From the NCBI RefSeq assembly GCF_000717025.1, contig NZ_JNXG01000017.1:62001-126000 (forward strand): a stretch of 64,000 nucleotides of DNA, in the 5' to 3' direction. The position numbers and the translations under genes were made by a program. The DNA comes from Streptomyces atroolivaceus. GTDB lineage: Bacteria; Actinomycetota; Actinomycetes; Streptomycetales; Streptomycetaceae. The notes under the pieces were generated by a model, which was not told where the DNA came from, did no database searches, and saw only the letters and a list, made by a program, of their open reading frames with translations. The number at the start of each line of letters is the position of its first letter. The first letter of the stretch is position 1. Shown piece by piece: positions 37,961 through 53,571 of the stretch.

Positions 37961-37971
37961 TGCTGGGCTTC

Positions 37972-41272
<3,301 letters not shown>

Positions 41273-41280
<8 letters not shown>

Positions 41281-42415
41281 GCTGGCCCTCCATCAGGGTG
41301 ACGAAACGGTCGAAGAGGTATGCGGCGTCGTGCGGGCCCGCGGCTGCTTCGGGGTGGTACTGGACGCTGAAGGCCGGCTGGTCGAGCAGCTGCAGTCCTT
41401 CGACGACCTGGTCGTTCAGGCATACGTGGGAGACCTCGGCGCGGCCGAACTCCGTGTCGGAGACCTTGTCGAGCGGAGCGTCGACGGCGAAGCCGTGGTT
41501 GTGCGCGGTGACCTCGACCTTGCCGGTCGTACGGTCCTGCACGGGCTGGTTGATGCCCCGGTGGCCGTACTTCAGCTTGTAGGTGCCGAAGCCGAGCGAG
41601 CGGCCCAGGATCTGGTTGCCGAAGCAGATGCCGAAGAGCGGGGTCTTCCGCTCCAGGACGCCGCGCATGACGGAGACCGGGTGGTCGGCGGTGGACGGGT
41701 CGCCGGGGCCGTTCGAGAAGAAGACGCCGTCGGGCCGGACCGCGTAGACCTCGTCGAGGGTGGCGGTGGCGGGCAGGACGTGCACCTCGATGCCGCGCTC
41801 GGCCATGCGGTGCGGGGTCATCCCCTTGATGCCGAGGTCGATCGCCGCGACGGTGAACTTCTTGGTGCCGACCGCGGGGACGACGTACGCCTCCTTGGTG
41901 GCGACCTCGGCCGCGAGGTCGGCGCCGCTCATCTCGGGCGCCTGGCGCACCTTGGCCAGCAGTATGCCTTCGTCCTGGATCGCGTTCCCGGAGAAGATGC
42001 CGACGCGCATCGCACCGCGCTCCCGCAGGTGGCGGGTGAGCGCGCGGGTGTCGATGCCGCTGATGCCGACGACACCCTGGCTCGCGAGCTCCTCGTCCAG
42101 TGTCCGGCGGGAGCGCCAGTTGGAGGGCACCCGGGCGGGGTCACGCACGACGTAACCGGACACCCAGATCCGCTTGGACTCGGGGTCCTCGTCGTTCACA
42201 CCGGTGTTGCCGACGTGGGGCGCCGTCATCACGACGACCTGGCGGTGGTACGAGGGGTCGGTCAGCGTTTCCTGGTAGCCGGTCATGCCGGTCGAGAACA
42301 CCGCCTCGCCGAAGGTCTCCCCCACGGCCCCGTAGGCGCGGCCGCGGAAGGAGCGGCCGTCCTCCAGGACGAGTACGGCGGGAGCTTTTCCGGCTCCCCG
42401 GGTGGAGATCGTCAT
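41273..42415 (-). CDS. carA: Carbamoyl-phosphate synthase small (glutaminase) subunit
   Basis: 380-residue class I glutamine amidotransferase that hands ammonia to CarB. The N-terminal CarA domain has [29 protein letters not shown] text and [15 protein letters not shown]. The glutaminase domain shows the nucleophile in [11 protein letters not shown] and HPE in [16 protein letters not shown] 42415 overlaps the preceding membrane-protein gene by four bases; the 3' end overlaps carB. Confidence 0.97.
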
Positions 42416-43035
42416 CGTGCGGTGCCTTCCGTCGTGCTGGTGGTGGTGCTGGTGAGGTGGTCGCCGGCCGTGCCGGCGAGGTGGTTGACGGCGTCGACCC
42501 ACGCCTGGTGCTCGGCCGCGTGGTCGGAGCGGAAGCCGGAGTCGATCATCTGGCCGCCGTGCGCCCAGGTGATGACCAGCAGGCCGCCCTCGGGCAGGAC
42601 CTTGCCGGCGAGCGCCTTGTCGAGCCTGGCCTCGCGCAGTGCGGCGGCCGGTACGAAGAAGTCGGCCGCCCCGGGACGTACGACGTCCAGGCCCTGCGCG
42701 GTGAGGGTCAGCTCGACCCGGCTGCGGGTGCCGAGGCCGTGCGCGACGATCCGGTCGAGCCACTGCCCGGCTGTCGTCGACGCGTGGTAGCGGCCGGTCA
42801 GCGTGAGCAGCGTCTCACCGTCGGCGTACCCCTGGGGGGTGGCCGGGAGCTCGGGCAGGCCTGACTGCAGGCTCCCCCGCCACTTCCATCCCTGGCGCAT
42901 CAGCCAGTAGACGAACGCGACGAAGACGAGCAGTCCGAGGACCCAGCTGATGCGGGCGGACCAGTCCGTCACTTCGGCCGACTTCTGTTCGGCGGCCAGG
43001 CGGTACAGCTGATAACTGGGGGTGAGTGTTGTCAC
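42412..43035 (-). CDS. Pyr-operon membrane protein with PH-like domain
   Basis: 207-residue protein with one transmembrane helix near residues 30-47 ([18 protein letters not shown]), followed by a soluble domain of about 140 residues. That domain resembles the bacterial PH-like fold seen in actinobacterial pyr operons ([44 protein letters not shown]). The gene overlaps pyrC and carA by four bases on each side, so it is translated with the pathway enzymes. Its role is unknown; anchoring or regulating the pyrimidine enzymes at the membrane is one possibility. GTG 43035 is the start. Confidence 0.8.
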   Translation of the reverse strand: MTTLTPSYQLYRLAAEQKSAEVTDWSARISWVLGLLVFVAFVYWLMRQGWKWRGSLQSGLPELPATPQGYADGETLLTLTGRYHASTTAGQWLDRIVAHGLGTRSRVELTLTAQGLDVVRPGAADFFVPAAALREARLDKALAGKVLPEGGLLVITWAHGGQMIDSGFRSDHAAEHQAWVDAVNHLAGTAGDHLTSTTTSTTEGTAR

Positions 43036-44318
43036 GCGAGCTTCCCGTCGACGACCGTGGCACGGCCCCGCAGGAAGGTGTGGGTCACTCGGCCGGGCAG
43101 CTCGCGACCCTCGTACGGAGTGTTGCGGCTGCGCGAGGCGAAGCCCGCGGGGTCCACAGCTCCACGGTATGCCGGATCGACCAGGGTGAGGTTGGCGGGC
43201 TCACCCGCCGAGACGGGACGGCCGTGTCCTTCGAGCCTGCCGATGGCCGCGGGACGGAACGACATGCGGTCGGCGACGCCCGCCCAGTCGAGGAGCCCGG
43301 TGTCCACCATCGTCTGCTGGACCACGGAGAGCGCGGTCTCCAGGCCCACCATGCCCATGGCGGCGGCGGCCCACTCGCAGTCCTTGTCCTCGTGCGGGTG
43401 CGGCGCGTGGTCGGTGGCCACGCAGTCGATGGTGCCGTCGGCGAGCGCCTCGCGCAGGGCCATGACGTCGGCCTCGGTGCGCAGCGGCGGGTTCACCTTG
43501 TAGACCGGGTTGTAGGTGCGTACGAGTTCGTCGGTGAGCAGCAGGTGGTGCGGGGTGACCTCGGCGGTGACGTTCCAGCCCTTGGACTTGGCCCAGCGGA
43601 TGATCTCCACGGAACCGGCGGTCGACAGGTGGCAGATGTGTACCCGGGAGCCGACGTGGGCGGCGAGGAGGACGTCGCGGGCGATGATCGACTCCTCGGC
43701 GACGGCGGGCCAGCCGCCGAGACCGAGCTCGGCCGAGACGACGCCCTCGTTCATCTGGGCGCCCTCGGTGAGGCGGGGCTCCTGGGCGTGCTGGGCGACG
43801 ACGCCGTCGAAGGCCTTCACGTACTCCAGGGCACGGCGCATGATCACGGCGTCGTCGACGCACTTGCCGTCGTCGGAGAAGACCTTCACTCCGGCGGCGG
43901 AGTCGTGCATGGCGCCGAGCTCGGCGAGCTGCTTGCCCTCCAGACCGACCGTGACGGCGCCGACCGGCTGCACGTCGCAGTAGCCGGACTCCCGGCCGAG
44001 CCGCCAGACCTGCTCGACGACACCGGCGGTGTCGGCGACGGGGAAGGTGTTGGCCATGGCGTGGACGGCGGTGAAGCCGCCGACCGCCGCCGCCCTCGTG
44101 CCGGTGAGGACCGTCTCGGAGTCCTCGCGGCCGGGCTCGCGCAGGTGGGTGTGCAGGTCGACGAGTCCGGGCAGCAGGATCTGGCCGGCCGCCTCGATCA
44201 CGGTGGCGTCACCCCCGTCGATGCCGGTGCCGGTCTGCGCGACGGTCTCGCCGTCGATGAGGACGTCCTGCGGCTCGCCGCCGAGGACCTTCGCACCGCG
44301 GATCAGGATCTTGCTCAT
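43032..44318 (-). CDS. pyrC: Dihydroorotase
   Basis: 428-residue zinc amidohydrolase closing carbamoyl aspartate to dihydroorotate. Metal and substrate motifs: LPGLVDLHTHLREPGREDSET, the region KVFSDDGKCV, HICHLSTAGSVEIIRWAK, and CVATDHAPHPHEDK. It is the type I (longer) form used by actinobacteria. Two bases separate its ATG 44318 from the pyrB stop. It overlaps the downstream membrane-protein gene by four bases. Confidence 0.96.
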   Translation of the reverse strand: MSKILIRGAKVLGGEPQDVLIDGETVAQTGTGIDGGDATVIEAAGQILLPGLVDLHTHLREPGREDSETVLTGTRAAAVGGFTAVHAMANTFPVADTAGVVEQVWRLGRESGYCDVQPVGAVTVGLEGKQLAELGAMHDSAAGVKVFSDDGKCVDDAVIMRRALEYVKAFDGVVAQHAQEPRLTEGAQMNEGVVSAELGLGGWPAVAEESIIARDVLLAAHVGSRVHICHLSTAGSVEIIRWAKSKGWNVTAEVTPHHLLLTDELVRTYNPVYKVNPPLRTEADVMALREALADGTIDCVATDHAPHPHEDKDCEWAAAAMGMVGLETALSVVQQTMVDTGLLDWAGVADRMSFRPAAIGRLEGHGRPVSAGEPANLTLVDPAYRGAVDPAGFASRSRNTPYEGRELPGRVTHTFLRGRATVVDGKLA

Positions 44319-44320
44319 GG

Positions 44321-45337
44321 TTACTTGTTCTCCTCGGTACGGGCGGAGGCGGAGGGCAGAGCGGTCTCGGAACCGCCGAGCAGCAGGTACAGGACGGCCA
44401 TGCGGGTGGAGACGCCGTTGGCGACCTGCTCGACGGCGGTGCAGCGGTCGGAGTCGGCGACCTCGGCCGTGATCTCCATGCCGCGGACCATCGGGCCGGG
44501 GTGCATCACGATGCTGTGCTCCGGCATCCTGGCCATGCGTTCGCCGTCCAGGCCGTAGCGGCGGGAGTACTCACGCTCGGTCGGGAAGTAGGCGGCGTTC
44601 ATCCGTTCGCGCTGTACACGGAGCATCATCACCGCGTCCGACTTCGGCAGCACGTCGTCGAGGCGGTAGCTGACGTCGCAGGGCCACTGCTCGACGCCCA
44701 CGGGGACCAGGGTGGGCGGGGCCACCAGGGTGACGTGCGCACCGAGCGTGTGCAGCAGGTGGACGTTGGACCGGGCCACACGGCTGTGCAGGATGTCGCC
44801 GACGATCGTGATCCGGCGGCCTTCGAGGTCGCGGCCGATTCCGGCGTCGGGTCCGACGAGCCTGCGGCGCATCGTGAACGCGTCCAGCAGCGCCTGGGTG
44901 GGGTGCTCGTGCGTCCCGTCGCCGGCGTTGACGACCGCGCTGTCGATCCAGCCCGAGGTCGCGAGGCGGTACGGGGCGCCGGAGGCGCCGTGCCGGATGA
45001 CGACGGCGTCGGCGCCCATGGCCTCCAGGGTCAGGGCGGTGTCCTTGAGCGACTCGCCCTTGGAGACCGACGAGCCCTTCGCGGAGAAGTTGATGACATC
45101 GGCGGAGAGCCTCTTGGCGGCGGCCTCGAACGAGATCCGTGTCCGGGTCGAGTCCTCGAAGAAAAGGTTGACGACCGTTCGTCCACGCAGGGTGGGGAGT
45201 TTCTTGATCGGCCGGTCCGCGACCCGGGCCATCTCCTCGGCGGTGTCGAGGATCAGGACGGCGTCGTCGCGGGTGAGGTCTGCGGCCGAGATGAGGTGAC
45301 GGGGGGTCCGGGGGTTGTCCCCGGGAGGGCGCAGCAT
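44321..45337 (-). CDS. pyrB: Aspartate carbamoyltransferase catalytic subunit
   Basis: 338-residue enzyme joining carbamoyl phosphate and aspartate, the committed pyrimidine step. Signature [13 protein letters not shown] binds carbamoyl phosphate. Further motifs are [25 protein letters not shown]-like [18 protein letters not shown], and MHPGPMVRG. No regulatory subunit gene (pyrI) is present, as expected for this group. ATG 45337 is 90 bp downstream of pyrR. Confidence 0.96.
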   Translation of the reverse strand: MLRPPGDNPRTPRHLISAADLTRDDAVLILDTAEEMARVADRPIKKLPTLRGRTVVNLFFEDSTRTRISFEAAAKRLSADVINFSAKGSSVSKGESLKDTALTLEAMGADAVVIRHGASGAPYRLATSGWIDSAVVNAGDGTHEHPTQALLDAFTMRRRLVGPDAGIGRDLEGRRITIVGDILHSRVARSNVHLLHTLGAHVTLVAPPTLVPVGVEQWPCDVSYRLDDVLPKSDAVMMLRVQRERMNAAYFPTEREYSRRYGLDGERMARMPEHSIVMHPGPMVRGMEITAEVADSDRCTAVEQVANGVSTRMAVLYLLLGGSETALPSASARTEENK

Positions 45338-45427
45338 CTGGGAGTCTCCGTGGAGGGTGGAGGGATCAGGCAGGCGGGCGTGCGGAGGCAGCCGTGCGGC
45401 CGGTGGGGCACACGGGACGGGGCTCGG

Positions 45428-46012
45428 CTACTGCTCGCCTGCCGGGACGGTCTGCTTGACGCCGAGCAGCACGGCGTCGCGGCCGTCCTCCTCGGCGAGC
45501 TGGACCCTGACCGTCTCCCGCAGCGACGTGGGGAGGTTCTTGCCGACGTAGTCGGCACGGATGGGGAGTTCGCGGTGACCCCGGTCGACGAGGACCGCGA
45601 GCTGTACGGCACGGGGCCGGCCGATGTCGCCGAGGGCGTCGAGTGCGGCACGGATCGTGCGGCCCGAGAAGAGCACGTCGTCGACCAGCACGACGAGACG
45701 GCCCTCGATGCCCTCACCGGGGATCTCGGTGCGTCCCAGGGCGCGCGCGGGGCGCATCCGCAGATCGTCGCGGTACATGGTGATGTCGAGCGACCCGACC
45801 GGCGTCTTCCGGCCGGTGATCTCTTCGAGCTTTCCGGCGAGCCGACGGGCGAGGAAGACCCCTCGCGTCGGGATGCCGAGGAGCACCACGTCGTCGGCGC
45901 CCTTGGCGCGTTCGACGATCTCGTGGGCGATTCGGGTCAGTACCCGGGCGATGTCGGGAGCCTCGAGAACGGGGCGTGCCGCATTGCCGGTGTCGTCATG
46001 CTGTGCGTCCAT
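45428..46012 (-). CDS. pyrR: Bifunctional pyr regulator / uracil phosphoribosyltransferase
   Basis: 194-residue PRPP-fold protein. The PRPP motif is [21 protein letters not shown], and the basic surface ([30 protein letters not shown]) is the part that binds pyr mRNA in this family. It senses UMP/UTP and dampens operon expression. In mycobacteria PyrR acts by blocking translation at the leader, and the leader here carries a matching loop over its own ribosome site. ATG 46012 with AAGGAGG upstream is certain. It is the first gene of the pyr operon, divergent from bldD. Confidence 0.95.
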   Translation of the reverse strand: MDAQHDDTGNAARPVLEAPDIARVLTRIAHEIVERAKGADDVVLLGIPTRGVFLARRLAGKLEEITGRKTPVGSLDITMYRDDLRMRPARALGRTEIPGEGIEGRLVVLVDDVLFSGRTIRAALDALGDIGRPRAVQLAVLVDRGHRELPIRADYVGKNLPTSLRETVRVQLAEEDGRDAVLLGVKQTVPAGEQ

Positions 46013-46022
46013 AAGAAACGGA

Positions 46023-46060
46023 CCTCCTTCTCCGCCTCACCGGACGGATGTTAAAGGACG
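46023..46060 (-). promoter_or_regulatory. PyrR-binding-loop-like RNA element over the pyrR ribosome site
   Basis: On the minus strand GTCCGGTGAGGCGGAGAAGG (46045 to about 46026) matches the PyrR binding-loop consensus (UCCnGnGAGGCnnnnAAGG). CCG and CGG form a small stem with hexaloop GTGAGG. Just upstream TCCTT (46060-46056 region) can pair with AAGGA, which is part of the AAGGAGG ribosome site. PyrR bound here would hide the start of pyrR. Confidence 0.65.
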
Positions 46061-46143
46061 TCGAAATTGCGTCATCCACGTTACCAGGGCTTGTGCGAAG
46101 CCCAGGCCCCGCCCCCAGGAGGTGGCAGTCCGGACCTTTCGGC

Positions 46144-46186
46144 TTGACGCAGCCAAGTAACGCTGCGTAACCTCACAGTGAGTTAC
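46144..46186 (+). promoter_or_regulatory. bldD promoter with BldD operator sequences
   Basis: TTGACG (46144-46149) and TAACCT (46168-46173), 18 bases apart, form a likely promoter. Three GTnAC elements overlap it: GTAAC at 46157, GTAAC at 46167 and GTTAC at 46182. A CTCAC-A-GTGAG palindrome lies at 46172-46182. BldD is known to bind GTnAC-type sites in its own promoter, so this is very probably the autoregulatory site. Confidence 0.75.
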
Positions 46187-46233
46187 CAGCCACGCGGCCC
46201 AGCCGCAGAATGTTCCAGCGTCCGGGGAGCCTT

Positions 46234-46734
46234 ATGTCCAGCGAATACGCCAAGCAGCTCGGGGCCAAGCTCCGCGCCATCCGCACCCAGCAGGGCCTCT
46301 CCCTCCACGGCGTGGAGGAGAAGTCGCAGGGCCGCTGGAAGGCCGTCGTGGTCGGTTCCTACGAGCGCGGCGACCGTGCCGTGACCGTGCAGCGCCTTGC
46401 CGAGCTGGCCGACTTCTACGGCGTTCCGGTGCAGGAGCTGCTGCCCGGCACGACCCCCGGCGGTGCCGCCGAGCCCCCGCCGAAGCTGGTCCTCGACCTG
46501 GAGCGCCTCGCGCACGTACCGCCGGAGAAGGCCGGACCGCTGCAGCGTTACGCGGCGACGATCCAGAGCCAGCGCGGCGACTACAACGGCAAGGTGCTCT
46601 CCATCCGCCAGGACGACCTGCGCACCCTGGCCGTGATCTACGACCAGTCGCCGTCCGTGCTCACGGAGCAGCTCATCAGCTGGGGCGTGCTGGACGCCGA
46701 CGCGCGTCGCGCGGTGGCCCACGACGAGGGCTGA
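46234..46734 (+). CDS. bldD: Developmental master regulator BldD
   Basis: 166-residue DNA-binding protein that represses sporulation genes during vegetative growth when loaded with c-di-GMP. The N-terminal XRE-type helix-turn-helix spans about 1-75 (LGAKLRAIRTQQGLSLHGVEEKSQ, SYERGDRAVTVQRLAELADFYG). The C-terminal domain keeps the full c-di-GMP signature RGD-X8-RQDD: Arg114, Asp116, Arg125 and Asp128. The sequence is almost identical to what I recall of the S. coelicolor protein. ATG 46234 has GGGGAG at good distance. It is flanked by pyrR and nusB. Confidence 0.98.
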   Translation: MSSEYAKQLGAKLRAIRTQQGLSLHGVEEKSQGRWKAVVVGSYERGDRAVTVQRLAELADFYGVPVQELLPGTTPGGAAEPPPKLVLDLERLAHVPPEKAGPLQRYAATIQSQRGDYNGKVLSIRQDDLRTLAVIYDQSPSVLTEQLISWGVLDADARRAVAHDEG

Positions 46735-46755
46735 GCGCCCCCCGAAGAAACGTAC

Positions 46756-46799
46756 CGCCGGGCCGGCGGGGTCCCAGGACCCCGCCGGCCCGGCGTTTT
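46756..46799 (+). terminator. bldD terminator
   Basis: An 18-bp GC-rich stem (46756-46773 with 46778-46795) is followed at once by TTTT, a textbook intrinsic terminator 21 bases past the bldD stop. Confidence 0.9.
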
Positions 46800-46827
46800 C
46801 GTGTCCCATGGTCCCGGCCGGTACGCC

Positions 46828-46862
46828 GAAGGGCCCACGGTCGCATGAACCGTGGGCCCTTC
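46828..46862 (-). terminator. nusB-side terminator
   Basis: GAAGGGCCCACGGT pairs with ACCGTGGGCCCTTC (14 bp) around a 7-base loop, 25 bases past the nusB stop. It can also back up the bldD terminator. Confidence 0.8.
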
Positions 46863-46887
46863 TCGTTCGGCTCGACGCCGCCGGGCG

Positions 46888-47319
46888 CTACTGCTCCCGG
46901 CGGAGATTCGGCTTGAGGTCCTTGAACCGGGCCAGCAGGCCGTTCACGAAGGCCGGGGAGTCGTCCGTGGAGAACTCCTTGGCGAGCTGGACCGCCTCGT
47001 CGATCACCACGGCGTCGGGAGTCGAGTCCATCCAGATCAGCTCGTACGCACCGAGCCGCAGGATGCTCCGGTCGACGACCGGCATGCGGTCGATCTCCCA
47101 GTCCACGGCATAGGTGACGATGAGGTCGTCGATCCGGTCCGCGTACTGCGCGTACCCCTCGACCAGCTCCATCGTGAATTCACCGACCGGCGGCTGACGG
47201 TCGTCGGTCCGCGAGAGCCGCACCCAGTCCGCGAGGACCGTCTGCACGGACTCACCGCGCTGGTCGGCCTCGAAAAGGATCTGGAAGGCGCGCTTGCGGG
47301 CCTTGTTCCGGGCAGCCAC
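46888..47319 (-). CDS. nusB: Transcription antitermination factor NusB
   Basis: 143-residue all-alpha RNA-binding protein that works with S10 (NusE) at boxA of rRNA transcripts. Typical motifs are RNKARKRAFQILFEADQRG, TYAVDWEIDRMPVVDRSILRLGAYEL and VVIDEAVQLAKEFSTDDSPAFVNGLLARF. GTG 47319 begins two bases after the efp stop, the usual efp-nusB pair. Confidence 0.97.
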   Translation of the reverse strand: MAARNKARKRAFQILFEADQRGESVQTVLADWVRLSRTDDRQPPVGEFTMELVEGYAQYADRIDDLIVTYAVDWEIDRMPVVDRSILRLGAYELIWMDSTPDAVVIDEAVQLAKEFSTDDSPAFVNGLLARFKDLKPNLRREQ

Positions 47320-47321
47320 GG

Positions 47322-47888
47322 TTAGCTGTTCACCCGGCCGAGGTAGTCGCCCGAACGGGTGTCGACCTTGATCTTCTCACCGGTGGAGATGAAGAGCGGG
47401 ACACCGATCTCGTAACCGGTCTCCAGGGTGGCGGGCTTGGTGCCGCCGGTGGAGCGGTCGCCCTGGACGCCCGGGTCGGTGTGCTGGATGGTCAGCTCGA
47501 CCGCGGCGGGCAGCTCGACGTACAGCACCTCGCCCTCGTGCTGCGCGACGGAGGCGGTGAAGCCCTCGATCAGGAAGTTGGCGGCGTCGCCGACGGCCTT
47601 GCGGTCGACCATGAGCTGGTCGTACGTGTCCATGTCCATGAAGACGAAGTACTCGCCGTCCATGTACGAGAACTGCATGTCGCGGCGGTCGATGGTGGCC
47701 GTCTCGACCTTCACGCCGGCGTTGAACGTCTTGTCGACGACCTTGCCGGAGAGCACGTTCTTGAGCTTGGTGCGCACGAAGGCGGGGCCCTTGCCGGGCT
47801 TGACGTGCTGGAACTCGACGACGGACCAGAGCTGGCCTCCGTCGAGCTTGAGCACCAGGCCGTTCTTGAGGTCGTTCGTGGAAGCCAC
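47322..47888 (-). CDS. efp: Elongation factor P
   Basis: 188-residue three-domain protein that rescues ribosomes stalled at polyproline stretches. The conserved loop in domain I is [21 protein letters not shown]; its tip Lys in PGKGPA is the residue modified in other bacteria and is probably unmodified in actinobacteria. Domains II and III follow ([37 protein letters not shown]). GTG 47888 has AGGAGA upstream. Its neighbour encodes an M24 peptidase-like protein, as commonly found. Confidence 0.97.
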   Translation of the reverse strand: MASTNDLKNGLVLKLDGGQLWSVVEFQHVKPGKGPAFVRTKLKNVLSGKVVDKTFNAGVKVETATIDRRDMQFSYMDGEYFVFMDMDTYDQLMVDRKAVGDAANFLIEGFTASVAQHEGEVLYVELPAAVELTIQHTDPGVQGDRSTGGTKPATLETGYEIGVPLFISTGEKIKVDTRSGDYLGRVNS

Positions 47889-47961
47889 GGTTGCGGAATC
47901 TCCTGGACTGAAGCTGGTGGACGACCGAGGATGCGCGCCGGAGACTCCGCGAGGAGTTCCC

Positions 47962-49068
47962 CTAGAGCGCGAGCAGCTCCTTGGTCGTAATGGTGAGTAG
48001 CTCGGGTCCGCCGTCCGCCTCGGGGCGCACGACGAGCGTGTCATCGATCCGGACACCGCCCCGGCCCGGGAGGTGGACCCCCGGTTCGACGGTGACCGGC
48101 ACACAAGCGTCCAGTTTACCCATGGCTGCCGGTGCCAACTGCGGGTCCTCGTCGATTTCGAGTCCGACCCCGTGCCCGGTGCTGGGCTGGAGCCCTTCCG
48201 AGTGACCCGCGGAGTCCAGGAGATGGCGGGCCGCGCGGTCCACGTCACGGTAGGCGGCCCCGGGTACGAGAGCCTCCCGTCCGGCCCTCTGAGCGGCGAA
48301 AACAAGGTCGTAGAGCTCGATCTGCCAGTCCGCGGGACTGGTCCCGATGACGAACGTCCGGCCGATCTCGCAGCGGTAGCCGCGGTAGTTCGCCCCCAGG
48401 CGGACGGAAAGGAAATCACCCTCCTCGACCCTGCGGTCGGTGGGCCGGTGACGGACCTGCCCGGAATGGGGTCCCGTCCCCACCGAGGTGGCGAAGGCCG
48501 GCCCGTCGGCCCCGTGGTCCACGAGCCGGCGCTCCAGCTCCAGGGCGAGGTGGCGCTCGGTCCGTCCCACCAGGATGGATTCGAGGAGTTCACCGAGCGC
48601 CTGGTCGGTGATCTCCGCGGCGATCCGCAGGCAGGCGATCTCCTCCTCGTCCTTCACCAGTCGCAGCTGCTCCACCGTGCTGCCGAGGTCGCACAGGCGC
48701 AGCCGCGGGGCGACGGAGCTCATGGCGCGGTGGCGGGAGACGGTCAGATCGTGTTCCTCGACCGCCAGGGACTCGGCGTGCAGGCCACCCACGAGACCGG
48801 CCGCGGCGACGACCGGGTCGCCGTCGGCCTCGGGCAGGACGGTCAGCCGCAGCTGCTCGTCGGGGCGCCCGTGGGCGGGGTCCCCGGTCGGCGCGTGGGG
48901 GCAGAGCAGGACGTCCTCGCCGGGGCCGAGCAGCAGCACGGCGCCCGGCGGGGCCCCGCCCGCGAGATAGCGGACGTTGGCGGGGCGGGAGACCAGGGCG
49001 GCCGCGGATCCGGCGGCGGCGTACCGGTCACGCAGCAGCCCGCGTCGGACGGCGTACACCTCTGACAT
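47962..49068 (-). CDS. M24 aminopeptidase P-like protein with altered metal site
   Basis: 368-residue protein with a creatinase-like N-terminal domain (about 1-130) and a pita-bread fold. The five metal ligands of active family members are only partly kept. The first Asp is Arg223 ([11 protein letters not shown]), the second is Glu234 (CEIGRTF), His299 is present ([12 protein letters not shown]), Glu328 is present (VEPG), and the last Glu is Asp342 (RIDDT). The loss of the first ligand makes ordinary two-metal Xaa-Pro peptidase action doubtful. It sits next to efp, a common place for a proline peptidase gene. The start is ATG 49068. Confidence 0.88.
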   Translation of the reverse strand: MSEVYAVRRGLLRDRYAAAGSAAALVSRPANVRYLAGGAPPGAVLLLGPGEDVLLCPHAPTGDPAHGRPDEQLRLTVLPEADGDPVVAAAGLVGGLHAESLAVEEHDLTVSRHRAMSSVAPRLRLCDLGSTVEQLRLVKDEEEIACLRIAAEITDQALGELLESILVGRTERHLALELERRLVDHGADGPAFATSVGTGPHSGQVRHRPTDRRVEEGDFLSVRLGANYRGYRCEIGRTFVIGTSPADWQIELYDLVFAAQRAGREALVPGAAYRDVDRAARHLLDSAGHSEGLQPSTGHGVGLEIDEDPQLAPAAMGKLDACVPVTVEPGVHLPGRGGVRIDDTLVVRPEADGGPELLTITTKELLAL

Positions 49069-49137
49069 GTTTCCGAGCCTACGAGCACCGGCGGAGCCCC
49101 GCCCGGTCAGCGCACCCGACCGGGAAGCGCTCGGTCG

Positions 49138-49956
49138 CTACCAGGCCGGCGGGCTGGCTATGGAGCGGGCCAGGACGTCGTCGAGGACCCGTGCGGTCGT
49201 CTCCACGTCGTAGGTGGAGTTGTCGATGATCGGCAGGCCGGAGCCGTACCAGCCGGCCATGCGGCCGTGGATCCTGGCGACTTCCTCGTCGGAGAGCCTG
49301 CGGTTCCCGCTGCGGGCCGCGTTGCGCTCCAGGACGACCTCCAGGCCGGGCAGGAGGACCACGGGCAGCAGTCCGGGGCCCACATGGCGCTTCCATCCGC
49401 CGAGACCGACGACGGGCCGGTCGGGGAAGACCGCGTCGTCGAGGATGCAGGAGATGCCGTTGGCCAGGAAGTTGCGGGCGGCGAAGCCGCAGGTTCGCCG
49501 GGCCAGGCGGTACTGGGCCTCCGAATGGTCGTTCCATCCGGCCTGCGGGTCGGCGAAGCCGGAGCAGACCCATTCGCGGACGTCGTCCAGGGACACGTGC
49601 GCGGTGGGGACCCGGCGGCGGCCCGCCCAGAGCTTGGCGACCGTGGTCTTGCCCGCTCCGGCGGGTCCGATCAGGAGCACGGCCAGGGTCGCGGAGCCCG
49701 TGCCCGCCTCAGGGGGCGGGGCGGGCAGCGGGACGGGGCCGCCGGGCGGCAGCTGGATGTGTCCGGTGGTCTCCCGGGAGGGAGGGACCGGGGCGTGCTG
49801 GGGAGCGGGCGGCTGGGACGCCTGCGGCCCCGGCGCCATGGGAGGAGGAGGCGGCCCCGCTTGGCCGGGGTGGCCTGAGTGCTGGGCCTGGTGCGTCCAC
49901 GGTCCGTTTCCGGGACCCTGGGGCGGCGGCAGCGGGGCCCCCACTGCGTGCTGCAT
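49138..49956 (-). CDS. P-loop ATP/GTP-binding protein with Pro-rich N-terminus
   Basis: 272-residue protein. The first 85 residues are Pro/Gln/Gly-rich and probably disordered. An AAA_33/zeta-toxin-like P-loop domain follows: LLIGPAGAGKTTVAKLWAGR (about 94-113), SLDDVREWVCSGFADPQ, ILDDAVFPDRPVVGLGGWKRHV, and a helical lid with RNAARSGNRRLSDEEVARIHGRM. It looks like a small-molecule or nucleotide kinase; the substrate is unknown. The gene lies between aroQ and the M24 gene on the same strand, with 108 bp upstream. Confidence 0.8.
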   Translation of the reverse strand: MQHAVGAPLPPPQGPGNGPWTHQAQHSGHPGQAGPPPPPMAPGPQASQPPAPQHAPVPPSRETTGHIQLPPGGPVPLPAPPPEAGTGSATLAVLLIGPAGAGKTTVAKLWAGRRRVPTAHVSLDDVREWVCSGFADPQAGWNDHSEAQYRLARRTCGFAARNFLANGISCILDDAVFPDRPVVGLGGWKRHVGPGLLPVVLLPGLEVVLERNAARSGNRRLSDEEVARIHGRMAGWYGSGLPIIDNSTYDVETTARVLDDVLARSIASPPAW

Positions 49957-50064
49957 CCGGTGCCACTCCGTCTCGTACAGGCAACTGGCGCTGGTCGAAC
50001 GGCAACCGTACCCTCCCCGGCCGCCATGCGGTGAACGGGCGGGGAAGGTACGGAGTGCCCGGTG

Positions 50065-53332
<3,268 letters not shown>

Positions 53333-53571
53333 CGGTGCTCCTCATGCTCGCGCCTGTAACTGCAACGGCGCGACCGGGTGCGCGGCCCTGGCCCGCCACC
53401 CCCGATCCTCCCACGATCAGGAGGGCAGGCCTGCCGCCGGTCCAGCAGACGGACGTCCCGGACCCGTCCCTTGCGGGCGGGGAGCCGGCGCCGGAGCATG
53501 TGGGGGCGCCGGTCTCCCCGCGGGGAGGGGCCCCCGCACGACCTGCTCGCGGGTGTGGCCGTACCGGCCCC
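53333..53571. other. Gap between aroE and aroC, possible deletion scar
   Basis: The 239 bp hold no recognisable gene. They contain a CTCCCCGCGGGGAG palindrome near 53515 and otherwise low-complexity GC sequence. As I remember other Streptomyces, a prepilin-peptidase-like gene may lie here. Its absence, together with the shortened aroE, suggests a deletion. Confidence 0.45.

Noticed and set aside
46050-46085. pyr promoter with ATGACG / TAACAT hexamers on the minus strand
   Set aside because: The match is only 4 of 6 in each box, and the start it implies would cut the PyrR loop in half. Left unassigned.
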